Below are positions 23,819 to 30,805 of a stretch of 30,920 bases of DNA, piece after piece. The DNA is taken from NCBI RefSeq assembly GCF_015550425.1, contig NZ_JADNAT010000033.1, positions 1-30,920 on the forward strand, read 5' to 3'. The notes beneath the pieces are model-generated. The model saw nothing but the letters and a program-made list of their open reading frames with translations. It had not been told where the DNA came from and did not search any database. Position 1 is the stretch's first letter; every line of letters begins with the position of its first letter. A program made the position numbers and the translations under genes. This DNA comes from Clostridium sp. 1001275B_160808_H3 (GTDB lineage Bacteria; Bacillota; Clostridia; Clostridiales; Clostridiaceae).

Positions 23819-24071
23819 TTATATTTCCTCCTTTTATAAGGTTAACGTGCGTTTTATATATAACTCACTTTATAATTATTGACTGATTGTTCCATTTATA
23901 GTAGAATTTTTAATAGTTTGTAGATAAAATATGCATAATAAACGAAAATTTAAATGTTGCTGAAATAATAAGTAAAATAAAATTTATTAATTTTGATTAG
24001 TGTATTTACATTATTTTAGAAATGTTGAAACAAAGGAATAATTTAAGAAAAATTTACGGAGGTAAAAGGAA

Positions 24072-24497
24072 ATGAAGAGAGTTTATTTAGCTAGTCCATT
24101 TTTTAATGATACAGAAGTTGAATATTTAGAAAAGGTTGAGAAAATCTTAGAAGAAAAGGGGTTAGAGGTATTTTCACCTATGAGAAATCCAATGGATAAA
24201 AATGCTGAAGTTGGTTCTCGCCAATGGTCAATTGAAACTTTTATGAATGACTTAAAACATATTAAGTGGGCTGAAATCATTGTAGGTATTTATCATGGAA
24301 ATTACTCAGATAGTGGAACAGCATGGGAACTTGGTTATGCTTATGCTACTGATAAACCTGTTATTTTAGTTCATGTAGGTAAAGATAGTAATCTTATGGT
24401 TCATGAAGGAGCTCATGCAAATATAACTATAGAGGAACTTAAAAATTATGATTTAAAAAAATTAGAAAGTTCTTTTTATAGTGGTGAAATGCTTTAG
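24072..24497 (+). CDS. Nucleoside 2-deoxyribosyltransferase family protein
   Basis: A 141-residue protein with the family's flavodoxin-like pattern: VYLASPFF at the N-terminus (phosphate/sugar-binding turn), the middle SPMRNPMD, a strand WAEIIVGIYHG, and YSDSGTAWELGYAYATDKPVILV, where the Glu of AWELG is the catalytic nucleophile. The family exchanges bases on 2-deoxynucleosides for salvage. The start follows GGAGG. It is monocistronic, with a strong terminator downstream. Related proteins in this Pfam group may hydrolyse nucleotides or act on other nucleosides, so the exact substrate is open. Confidence 0.87.
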   Translation: MKRVYLASPFFNDTEVEYLEKVEKILEEKGLEVFSPMRNPMDKNAEVGSRQWSIETFMNDLKHIKWAEIIVGIYHGNYSDSGTAWELGYAYATDKPVILVHVGKDSNLMVHEGAHANITIEELKNYDLKKLESSFYSGEML

Positions 24498-24526
24498 TTA
24501 AAAAATAAATATATATCCATAATTGG

Positions 24527-24582
24527 AAAGAGGTTGCTAAAAAATTATTTTTAATCATTTTGTAGCAACCTCTTTTTTTGTA
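24527..24582 (+). terminator. Terminator of the deoxyribosyltransferase gene
   Basis: AAAGAGGTTGCTA (24527-24539) and TAGCAACCTCTTT (24563-24575) form a 13-bp perfect stem, followed by a T-run. Confidence 0.88.
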
Positions 24583-24598
24583 TTTTAAAATTGATATT

Positions 24599-24880
24599 TT
24601 AGGAGTTATAATAAAAATATATTATGCCATGATCTTCCTTAATTACTCCAATATTTTTTAAACGTCTACCTAAAACACAAATATATTCGTCATTCTCAGA
24701 ATTATATTCCATATTTTCTCGCTTACTTATGTCTGATTTAAATTTCTTTGTTTTTTGCTTTTCATAAAATTGAGGTTTTATATAAGATGTCTGATTATGT
24801 TCCTCTATATATACGTAATTTTTCTTACTTTTATAATCAGCATCGGCAACTATATTTTTAAATTTCTTTAGATAAATTTC
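24599..24880 (-). pseudogene. Internal remnant of an IS1182-type transposase
   Basis: On the minus strand a frame of about 93 codons, closed upstream by TAG (24881-24883) and ending at TAA (24599-24601), reads EIYLKKFKNIVADADYKSKK, then NYVYIEEHNQTSYIKPQFYE and NDEYICVLGRRL. The sequence V-A-D-A-G/D-Y, E-E-N-x-x-Y-x-K, and E-N-D-E-Y-x-C-x-x-G-R is typical of the middle of IS1182-family DDE transposases. Both ends of the enzyme and any terminal repeats are missing. Confidence 0.7.
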
Positions 24881-24882
24881 CT

Positions 24883-24910
24883 AGTTACTTTAAATACGAA
24901 TAAAGTAACT
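24883..24910. repeat. Inverted repeat beside the transposase remnant
   Basis: AGTTACTTTA (24883-24892) and TAAAGTAACT (24901-24910) are perfect complements with an 8-nt spacer. It may be a hairpin or a scar of the lost element. Confidence 0.4.
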
Positions 24911-24952
24911 ACTATTAATATAATGTGTATACGATTGGGAAAGTAGATTATA

Positions 24953-24981
24953 TTGACAGTTAAAATACTATATTATATACT
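24953..24981 (+). promoter_or_regulatory. Consensus-type promoter upstream of the MBL leader
   Basis: TTGACA (24953-24958), a 17-bp spacer and TATACT (24976-24981). It is one of the best sigma-A promoters in the window; transcription should start near 24988, more than 300 nt before the MBL-fold gene. Confidence 0.65.
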
Positions 24982-25018
24982 TAAAAAGATTAATTTAATG
25001 AAAAGGGGAATTGAAGAG

Positions 25019-25042
25019 ATGATTTTAGTTGTTCTTAACTAA
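25019..25042 (+). CDS. Seven-residue leader peptide MILVVLN (putative)
   Basis: ATG at 25019 follows AAAAGGGGAATTGAAGAG; seven codons encode Met-Ile-Leu-Val-Val-Leu-Asn and stop at 25040-25042. The run of Ile/Leu/Val codons inside a leader that ends in a terminator recalls branched-chain amino acid attenuation, but the frame is very short and overlaps the stems of the proposed structure. Translation is not proven. Confidence 0.3.
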   Translation: MILVVLN

Positions 25043-25228
25043 ACTATTAAAATTAAATAGTTTAAGATGCTTAAAAGTTCTATTGTTGAACTTTATATTA
25101 GTGTGCATTTTAAGAACAATATCTTACTTTAAACTCTTTTATAAAAATAAAATAACTTTAAATACAAAACATATATATGAATTTGTATTTAATTTAGTTT
25201 AAATATAATGAAAGATCTTTATATAAAT

Positions 25229-25273
25229 AAAATCCTCATAGACGATATTGTTTGTCTATGGGGATTTTTAATT
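25229..25273 (+). terminator. Terminator 30 nt before the MBL-fold gene
   Basis: AAAATCCTCATAGAC (25229-25243) pairs with GTCTATGGGGATTTT (25254-25268) with a single G-U pair, followed by TAATTTT. Lying in the leader immediately before the gene, it is either an attenuator or the end of a small RNA. Confidence 0.8.
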
Positions 25274-25299
25274 TTAAATTAAGAAAGGTTGGGAATTTT

Positions 25300-26034
25300 A
25301 TGGCTTTAACAAAGGTTACAGAACGAATTTATTATCTTATAAACGACAGAGAAGCTGATAGACCAGTGCTTGGATACATTAAAGGAGATAAGTATTCTTT
25401 GATGGTAGATGCAGGAAACTCAAAAGAGCACGTTAAAAAAATTAACGATTCTATAAAAAAATTAAATTTAAAATTACCTGATTATATAGCAATAACTCAT
25501 TGGCATTGGGACCATAGTTATGGGATGCATGCAGTTACAGGGAAAACTATAGCGTGTGAAATAACTAATGAACAATTAGAGATTATGTCAAAATGGCAAT
25601 GGACAGACGAAGCGATGAAAAAACGTATTTTAACTGGAGAAGATATAGAGTTTGCAGATACTAATATTCGTAAAGAATATAAATCGCTACAAGATATAAA
25701 AGTTATATCTGCAGATATAGTGTTTAAAAATGATTTAGAAATAGATTTAGGAGGATTAACGGTTATTTTAAAGAATATTATTGCTCCTCATTCAGAGGAT
25801 TCAGTAATAGTTTATGTCCCTGAAGAAAAAGTAGTATTTATAGGAGATGCATATGGTGTAGATTATTATAATAATTACAAATATGACTCACTTAAGTTAG
25901 AGGAACTTATATACACCTTAGAAGATTTAGAGTTTAACATTTGTTTTCCAGGACACTCAACGCCTATAAATAAAACTGAGATTATTGAGTATTTAAAATC
26001 GCAGCATAAGAAAATTTGTATAAATAACGATTAA
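25300..26034 (+). CDS. MBL-fold metallo-hydrolase
   Basis: A 244-residue metallo-beta-lactamase fold protein: ITHWHWDHSYGMH carries the HxHxDH metal motif (about residues 65-72), APHSEDSVIVYVPEEK is the next metal-ligand region, GDAYGVD the bridging Asp, and CFPGHSTP the last His. It resembles general clostridial MBL hydrolases; there is no lactamase-specific feature and no signal peptide, so it is cytosolic. An open frame runs upstream to 25252, but that part lies in the terminator stem; ATG 25300 is preferred, with AAAGG upstream. It is monocistronic, and its expression probably depends on readthrough at 25229-25273. The substrate is unknown. Confidence 0.85.
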   Translation: MALTKVTERIYYLINDREADRPVLGYIKGDKYSLMVDAGNSKEHVKKINDSIKKLNLKLPDYIAITHWHWDHSYGMHAVTGKTIACEITNEQLEIMSKWQWTDEAMKKRILTGEDIEFADTNIRKEYKSLQDIKVISADIVFKNDLEIDLGGLTVILKNIIAPHSEDSVIVYVPEEKVVFIGDAYGVDYYNNYKYDSLKLEELIYTLEDLEFNICFPGHSTPINKTEIIEYLKSQHKKICINND

Positions 26035-26121
26035 ATATTAATAAATCTTAAAACATTTATATAGTATTGCTTAAACATTTATTTCTATAATAAACCAAAT
26101 AAATGGAGGAGGTAACTATAG

Positions 26122-26679
26122 ATGTTTGTATTAGAATATATAAAAGATCCTAAGAGTATAGGGGCAATTGCACCAAGTGGAAAGTATTTAGCTAATAAAA
26201 TAATAAGTAATATTAATTTTGAAAAAGCAAAATACATTGTAGAATATGGGCCTGGTACAGGTGTCTTTACAGAAAAAATTCTTGCTAGAATTAAAGATGA
26301 TACTATAGTATTATTAATTGAAATTAATGAAGAATTTTATAATATTTTAAAAAGTATATATGGACACAAAAATAATGTAATAATTGTAAATGATAGTGTA
26401 GAAAATATTGATATAATACTAAAAAAATACTCAATAACAAATGTAGATTATATTATATCTGGACTGCCATTTACGTCATTACCTAAAAGTGTTTCAAACT
26501 GCATTTTAAATAAGACATCAAAAATAATAAGTGGCAATGGAGATTTTATTACTTTTCAATATTCACTTTTGAAGATTAGACTTTTTAAAGAGTATTTTGG
26601 GGAAATTAATTACACAAAGGTAATTAGAAATATACCACCAGCTTATGTATTAAAATGTACAGGAGGAAAAAATGCATAA
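26122..26679 (+). CDS. SAM-dependent methyltransferase, phospholipid N-methyltransferase-like
   Basis: A 185-residue class I methyltransferase. The N-terminus FVLEYIKDPKSIGAIAPSGKYLAN, motif I VEYGPGTGVFTEKIL, the acidic LIEINEEFYNIL and motif IV SGLPFTSLPKSV match the PmtA-like phosphatidylethanolamine methyltransferase group and the related rRNA-dimethylase superfamily. The S-G-L-P-x-x-S/N-x-P motif argues for the lipid branch. It begins the operon methyltransferase, response regulator, kinase, with an 8-nt overlap with the regulator gene, and a VTT membrane protein lies downstream, so a role in membrane lipid alteration is plausible. A strong GGAGGAGG ribosome site precedes the ATG. Actual lipid activity is inference. 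Confidence 0.75.
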   Translation: MFVLEYIKDPKSIGAIAPSGKYLANKIISNINFEKAKYIVEYGPGTGVFTEKILARIKDDTIVLLIEINEEFYNILKSIYGHKNNVIIVNDSVENIDIILKKYSITNVDYIISGLPFTSLPKSVSNCILNKTSKIISGNGDFITFQYSLLKIRLFKEYFGEINYTKVIRNIPPAYVLKCTGGKNA

Positions 26680-27349
26680 AAATATATTAGTAGTTGATGA
26701 TGATAAAGATATTAGAGAACTTGTAGCTGTTTATATGAAAACCGAAGAATTTTACGTTGATAAAGCTTGCAATGGAGAAGAAGCTCTAAAAATGGTTGAA
26801 GAAAAAAATTATGATTTAATTATCTTAGATGTTATGATGCCAAAAGTTGATGGAATGCAAGCTTTAATTGAAATTAGAAAAAAATATTCAATGCCTGTAA
26901 TTTTTTTAACTGCTAAAAATGAAGAAATCGATATGATAAAAGGATTAGCTTTAGGTGCAGATGATTATATAGCGAAACCTTTTAGTTCAATGGAGTTAAT
27001 AGCTAGAGTTAAAGCTCAATTAAGAAGATATACGGTATTTAATAATTCAGAAAAAGACATTATAACAATAGGTGATTTGACTTTAGACACAAAAATGCAT
27101 AGAGTAATGATTTTAGGAAAAGAAGTAAAATTAACTCCTACTGAATATAAAATATTAGAGTTACTATGCAGAAATAGAGATATGGTATTTAGTGTTGAAC
27201 AAATATATGAAAAAATATGGAGAGATAAATATGCAGTTGGAGACACATCAATAATGGTTCATATAACAAAACTTAGGCAAAAAATAGAAAAAGATCCTAA
27301 AAACCCAGAATATCTTAAAACAGTATGGGGAATAGGGTATAAGATATGA
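26672..27349 (+). CDS. OmpR-type response regulator
   Basis: A 225-residue regulator: receiver with VVDDDKDI acidic pocket, phospho-acceptor in LIILDVMMPKVDGM, FLTAKNE, and AKPF lysine; OmpR winged helix with LTPTEYKILELLCRNRDMVFS and the end LKTVWGIGYKI. Its ATG overlaps the methyltransferase gene by 8 nt (AGGAGG inside that gene is its ribosome site) and its end overlaps the kinase start by 4 nt, so three proteins are made from one mRNA. It probably controls its own operon and perhaps the downstream membrane genes. Confidence 0.88.
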   Translation: MHKNILVVDDDKDIRELVAVYMKTEEFYVDKACNGEEALKMVEEKNYDLIILDVMMPKVDGMQALIEIRKKYSMPVIFLTAKNEEIDMIKGLALGADDYIAKPFSSMELIARVKAQLRRYTVFNNSEKDIITIGDLTLDTKMHRVMILGKEVKLTPTEYKILELLCRNRDMVFSVEQIYEKIWRDKYAVGDTSIMVHITKLRQKIEKDPKNPEYLKTVWGIGYKI

Positions 27350-28410
27350 AAATTAGCTTTAAAAAACTAAGTATATATATGCTTTTTTCATTAGTAGTTT
27401 CTATTTTTGTGTGTGTTGAGTTTGTTAAGTTTACAGCACCTATAATGGAAAAGTTTATGATGGAAGAAAATATAAATCTTATTAAGATTCAGGTTGCTGG
27501 CATTATTTTAATATTTTCTTCGATAACAGTATTTATTTTTACCTTCTTATTTTTAATAAATAGAAAGGCAAAATATATAAATTATATATCAAAAGAAGTA
27601 AAAAAAATTAAAAGTGAAGGTTTTGGAAGAACTATTGAGCTAAGAGGAAAAGATGAGTTAACTGAGCTTTGTATGAGCATAAATGAAATGTCATTAGAGC
27701 TTAAAGAAAGAATTGAAAATGAGAAGAAAATAGAAAAAAATAAAAATGAACTAATAACAAACATATCTCATGATTTAAAAACCCCTTTAACTTCTATTAT
27801 AGGATATTTAGAGTTGTTGAATGATAAAAAGGTTGATGAAGAAAATAAAGATGAATATGTAAAAATTGCATATAATAAAAGCTTGAGGCTAAGGACATTA
27901 GTAAATGAGTTGTTTGAGTATACAAAATTGAATAGTACTGATATTAAAATTCAAAAAGTTAAGTTTAATATATCAACTTTAATAAATCAAATTGTTGGTG
28001 AAAGTATTATAGATTTTTCAGAAAAAGATATTGAAGTTAGATTAGAAAATCCATATAAAGAATTAAATTCTTTTATAGATAAAAAATTAATTTATAGAGT
28101 TTTTGAAAATTTAATGAAAAATGCTCAGAAATATAGTGATCCAAATTCTTTATTTCTAGTAATTGTTGAAGAAAATAATACTAATATAACAATATCTTTT
28201 ATTAATAAATGTGAGGAGATACAAGAAGATGACTTAGATAAAATTTTTGAAAAGTTTTATAGGATAGACGAAGCAAGAAGTAGTGAGAATGAGGGAGCAG
28301 GATTAGGATTAGCAATTGCAAAAAAAATAGTAGAATTACACGATGGAGAGTTATTAGTAAAAAAATTAAATGAAAATATAGAATTTAAAATTATTTTAAA
28401 TAAAGCATAG
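27346..28410 (+). CDS. Sensor histidine kinase
   Basis: A 354-residue kinase with two membrane segments (about 9-30 and 48-70) and a short extracytoplasmic loop of about 17 residues, a HAMP domain, the H-box LITNISHDLKTPLTSIIGYL, N-box VFENLMKNAQKYS, G1 DKIFEKFYRIDEARSS and G2 GAGLGLAI. The tiny loop suggests it senses a signal in the membrane, fitting its lipid-related neighbours. ATGA overlap couples it to the regulator. A perfect hairpin spans its stop codon (28398-28431). Confidence 0.87.
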   Translation: MKISFKKLSIYMLFSLVVSIFVCVEFVKFTAPIMEKFMMEENINLIKIQVAGIILIFSSITVFIFTFLFLINRKAKYINYISKEVKKIKSEGFGRTIELRGKDELTELCMSINEMSLELKERIENEKKIEKNKNELITNISHDLKTPLTSIIGYLELLNDKKVDEENKDEYVKIAYNKSLRLRTLVNELFEYTKLNSTDIKIQKVKFNISTLINQIVGESIIDFSEKDIEVRLENPYKELNSFIDKKLIYRVFENLMKNAQKYSDPNSLFLVIVEENNTNITISFINKCEEIQEDDLDKIFEKFYRIDEARSSENEGAGLGLAIAKKIVELHDGELLVKKLNENIEFKIILNKA

Positions 28411-28435
28411 CAATTTAGCTATGCTTTATTTATTA
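28398..28435 (+). terminator. Terminator overlapping the kinase stop codon
   Basis: AAATAAAGCATAGC (28398-28411) pairs perfectly with GCTATGCTTTATTT (28418-28431) and runs into TATT. The stop codon TAG (28408-28410) lies in the left arm, so terminating ribosomes would melt the stem; readthrough to the small downstream genes may thus be tied to translation. Confidence 0.65.
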
Positions 28436-28518
28436 AGAAAAATTAATATATTTATAAGCAAATTATTAAAAGTAAAAAGTTAATATTTAATTATATTATT
28501 GCTAGGATGGTGTAAAAA

Positions 28519-28629
28519 ATGAGTGTTTTAGGAAAAATAATTTTTGTATTAAATAAATATTTATTAGGCATTTTCGTCTTAATAATAAGTATTTTTGCAT
28601 ATCACTTTTTTAAAAAATTAAGAAATTAG
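28519..28629 (+). CDS. 36-residue membrane miniprotein
   Basis: ATG 28519 follows AGGATGG and opens a 36-codon frame. The product has one strongly hydrophobic stretch (LLGIFVLIISIFAYHFF, about residues 15-31) framed by Lys residues (GK and KKLRN), typical of a single-pass small protein with cytoplasmic basic ends. It stands between the kinase and the VTT gene, 43 nt before the latter. No family is recognised. Function may be accessory to the membrane kinase or VTT protein. Confidence 0.55.
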   Translation: MSVLGKIIFVLNKYLLGIFVLIISIFAYHFFKKLRN

Positions 28630-28672
28630 TATATAGGTTTAATAGAAGATATGTATATGGAGGAGTTTAGTT

Positions 28673-29347
28673 ATGGAACATAAATTAAGGATAAAAAATA
28701 AATTAAGCTTTAATATAAAAAAATGTTTAGTACTTTCTATAATATTAGTAATAATTATAATAATTTCGTTTATATTATCAAAAATAGGTGATATCTTAGA
28801 TAAAAGCACATTGATAAATATATTGATTAAATATAAAGAGAAGTCAATGCTTATATATTTTTTAGTATGCTTTCTACAACCAATTATTTTACCATTACCA
28901 GAACCAGTTACAATAATGGTAGGTAGTTTAATATTGGGAGAAACTAAGGGAGCTGTAATAGGCTTTTTAGGAACTATATTAGGGATAATAAGTATGTTTC
29001 TTTTTTCTAGATATGCTAGTCAAAAGCTTATAAAAAAGATGGTAAATAGTAAGAAGATAGAAAAGTTTAATGAATATATAAAGAAAAATGAAACTTTAAT
29101 CATTTTATTATTATTTATATTACCTATTTTACCAGATGAGGTTATTTGTATTGGAGCAGGTATTGGTAAATTTAATGGATATAAATTCATTACTATAGCA
29201 ATAATATCAAAATTAATTACAGCTTTTACATTATCATATTCAATAGAGTTGTTTAGTTTTAATCCGCTAAGTATTTTAATAATTGTAGCAATTATAATTT
29301 TAACTATTATAATTACTAAGCTTATTAATAGGGTTATATCAATATAA
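28673..29347 (+). CDS. VTT-domain (DedA/TVP38-like) membrane protein
   Basis: A 224-residue integral membrane protein with about five or six segments (19-38, 59-80, 87-115, 140-158, 165-185, 196-218). The VTT/SNARE-assoc features are LQPIILPLPEPVTIMVGSL, a Gly-rich GAVIGFLGTILG and FILPILPDEVICIGAGIGKF. Proteins of this fold are proposed lipid scramblases/flippases (undecaprenyl-phosphate or phosphatidylethanolamine for DedA proteins). Its presence behind a lipid-methyltransferase-like gene and two-component pair supports a membrane-lipid task. GGAGGAG precedes the ATG. The gene ends before a long inverted repeat and a bidirectional terminator. Confidence 0.82.
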   Translation: MEHKLRIKNKLSFNIKKCLVLSIILVIIIIISFILSKIGDILDKSTLINILIKYKEKSMLIYFLVCFLQPIILPLPEPVTIMVGSLILGETKGAVIGFLGTILGIISMFLFSRYASQKLIKKMVNSKKIEKFNEYIKKNETLIILLLFILPILPDEVICIGAGIGKFNGYKFITIAIISKLITAFTLSYSIELFSFNPLSILIIVAIIILTIIITKLINRVISI

Positions 29348-29385
29348 AATAAAAATAATTATTTAAAGTTAAATATTATTTCAGG

Positions 29386-29426
29386 TTATATTTAAATATT
29401 ATGTTTTAACATAATATTTAAATATA
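29386..29426. repeat. 19-bp perfect inverted repeat
   Basis: TATATTTAAATATTATGTT (29387-29405) and its exact complement (29408-29426) are separated by 2 nt, making the longest perfect stem in the window. It lacks a T-run and is purely AT-rich except for one G-C pair. It may aid termination or mRNA 3'-end stability. Confidence 0.6.
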
Positions 29427-29433
29427 CCATAAT

Positions 29434-29470
29434 AAAACTATAGGTGGAGTTATCCGCCTATAGTTTTTAA
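29434..29470. terminator. Bidirectional terminator between VTT and GNAT genes
   Basis: AAAACTATAGGTGGA (29434-29448) and TCCGCCTATAGTTTT (29453-29467) pair with one mismatch; the plus strand ends in T's and the minus strand also reads into TTTTA. It serves both convergent genes. Confidence 0.85.
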
Positions 29471-29472
29471 TA

Positions 29473-29994
29473 TTACTTGTCTACTGGTTTAATAAGTTCC
29501 CAGTAAATCAAATTCTGGTCTCGATTAAATTCCTTCATACCAACCTTTTCTAATAGTCGTGCAGAAGGCTTGTTATCAATTAAGCACTCTGCTTTAATAA
29601 TTCTGACATTCTTTTGAGAAATTGCCCAATTCGTAATAGCCTTTAATGCTTCAAAACCAATACCTTTTCCTCTTTCGCTTTCTACTAATCCATAACCAAC
29701 TTCAACTTCACCTTTTTCATCAGGCTTTCCATGAAAACCTATGTCTCCAATTACCTTCATAGTGTCTTTTTTTATAATCATCCAAACTTCAAAACCACTT
29801 GGTACTTTATCATTTTCTAATGATTCATATATAATAGGCAATATATCCTTAGTATCATTCGTTGGCCATTTTTTATCTATTTTAATTCCAAGTTTCTCAA
29901 CTTCGTTACTGCTTCCATCCATTAAAGATTTAGTTATTTCTAATGTTATTGGTATTAATATTAACCTTGTTGTTTGTATATTTTTTAAATCCAC
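29473..29994 (-). CDS. GNAT-family N-acetyltransferase (RimJ/RimL-type)
   Basis: About 173 residues of a GNAT_3-type acetyltransferase: strand 1 with TTRLILIPIT, GFEVWMIIKKDTMKVIGDIGFHG, the EVEVGYGLVESERGKGIGFEAL segment holding the acetyl-CoA pyrophosphate loop (R-G-x-G-x-G), and NKPSARLLEKVGM, the usual C-terminal N-x-x-S-x-x-x-x-E-K-x-GF/M motif. It acetylates an amino group, either on a protein N-terminus or a small molecule such as an antibiotic. The frame is open from GTG 30006, but that codon lies in the ribosome site AAAGGTGGA; GTG 29994 has proper spacing and is preferred. It is read from its own promoter through a leader peptide and attenuator (30018-30108), an arrangement common for antibiotic-inducible resistance genes. 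Confidence 0.82.
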   Translation of the reverse strand: MDLKNIQTTRLILIPITLEITKSLMDGSSNEVEKLGIKIDKKWPTNDTKDILPIIYESLENDKVPSGFEVWMIIKKDTMKVIGDIGFHGKPDEKGEVEVGYGLVESERGKGIGFEALKAITNWAISQKNVRIIKAECLIDNKPSARLLEKVGMKEFNRDQNLIYWELIKPVDK

Positions 29995-30017
29995 TTTATT
30001 TTCCACCTTTCAATATT

Positions 30018-30078
30018 AAAAAAACTTAATAGAACTAAAGGTGGATTAGTACCTATAAATTTAAGTAGTAAACCACCT
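30018..30078 (-). terminator. Attenuator in the GNAT leader
   Basis: On the minus-strand RNA ACTTAA (30066-30061, containing the leader stop codon) pairs with TTAAGT (30029-30024), TAG (30055-30053) with CTA (30032-30030), and ACTAA (30050-30046) with TTAGT (30038-30034); seven T's (30024-30018) follow at once. The loop TCCACCT can instead pair with AGGTGG in the leader-peptide coding sequence (30078-30073) or, extended to TCCACCTTT, with the GNAT ribosome site AAAGGTGGA (30010-30002). The three partners are mutually exclusive. Confidence 0.6.
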
Positions 30079-30108
30079 CATAGAATTTACAGTTATAAAA
30101 CTTTTCAT
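30061..30108 (-). CDS. 15-residue leader peptide MKSFITVNSMRWFTT
   Basis: On the minus strand ATG 30108 lies 8 nt after TTAGGAG, a strong ribosome site, and opens a 15-codon frame ending in TAA at 30063-30061. The stop codon is part of the 5' arm of the attenuator stem and codons 10-12 contain AGGTGG, complementary to the loop. Position, ribosome site and overlap with the terminator make it a regulatory leader peptide whose translation decides expression of the GNAT gene, as known for inducible antibiotic-resistance genes. The inducing compound cannot be inferred. Confidence 0.6.
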   Translation of the reverse strand: MKSFITVNSMRWFTT

Positions 30109-30175
30109 AAAATCAACTCCTAACATTATTAATTAAGAAAAAGATATAATCTAAATTAATTACATCTATATAGTA

Positions 30176-30204
30176 AGTGTACTAAACTCATAATAAAATG
30201 TAAA
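30176..30204 (-). promoter_or_regulatory. Promoter of the GNAT transcript
   Basis: On the minus strand TTTACA (30204-30199), 17 nt, and TACACT (30181-30176). Transcription would begin near 30169, about 60 nt before the leader-peptide start. Confidence 0.5.
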
Positions 30205-30289
30205 TATTTTAATTATTTTCCTGTAATTTATAATTTATACCATGTACATAGACATTAACTTTATATTTTAAAATCTTTTACTTTTATAT

Positions 30290-30805
30290 ATGGATGAGAT
30301 ACATTACTTTAAATCAAGCTATTTCTTTAATAAAGTGGAGCCAGAATATTTCTATTATTATTGTGATAAACACGGTATGTTAATTATGCAAGGCATGGTA
30401 AATAACGGCTCATATTCTTTTATAAGAGATACAGCCCTTCCTACTATAGGTGTACTTAATATTAAAGATACAAGAAGAGGTAATAAAGAACAAAGAGAAA
30501 TATTTATAAAGCATACTGAAGAAACAATAAAGCACCTTTATAATCACCCATGCATTATTGGATAGACTATATTTAATGAAGGATGGGGGCAGTTCCGAAG
30601 TGATAACCTTTATGAATTTGTTAAGAATATTGATAGCACTCGCTTTATAGATTCAACTTCAGGATGGTTTAATCATGAAAAGAGTGATGTAGAATATGAA
30701 GCTAATGGTTTATATACTTATGATAGGAAAGTGTGTAAGGTAGAAAAAGAAAAAATTCTAGAAGTTAGTTTTAAAATCAAAAAGATTATTGAAGAATTGC
30801 ATTAA
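30290..30805 (+). pseudogene. Broken GH2-family glycoside hydrolase fragment
   Basis: The frame reads the core of a beta-galactosidase/beta-glucuronidase-like enzyme: KVEPEYFYYYCDKHGMLIMQ, DTALPTIG, HTEETIKHLYNHPCIIG, then a TAG (30563-30565) where Trp is expected, then TIFNEGWGQF with the acid/base Glu, and IDSTSGWFNHEKSDVE. After SDVE it jumps to the very C-terminal pattern (NGLYTYDRKVCKVEKEK), so the region with the nucleophile Glu is deleted. The N-terminal domains are absent too. It is a triply broken gene: 5' truncation, nonsense codon and internal deletion. Confidence 0.8.

Larger units (their letters stand above)
24988..25273 (+). ncRNA. Candidate structured leader RNA upstream of the MBL-fold gene
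   Basis: The presumed transcript from 24988 contains a 10-bp outer pairing (TTGTTCTTAA 25029-25038 with TTAAGAACAA 25110-25119) enclosing two perfect hairpins (TAAACTATT/AATAGTTTA, 25040-25064; AAAGTTC/GAACTTT, 25074-25094), a possible three-way junction. An 11-bp hairpin (25158-25192) and a terminator (25229-25268) follow. It could be a cis-acting leader or an independent small RNA. AT-rich stems arise easily by chance, so confidence is modest. Confidence 0.35.
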
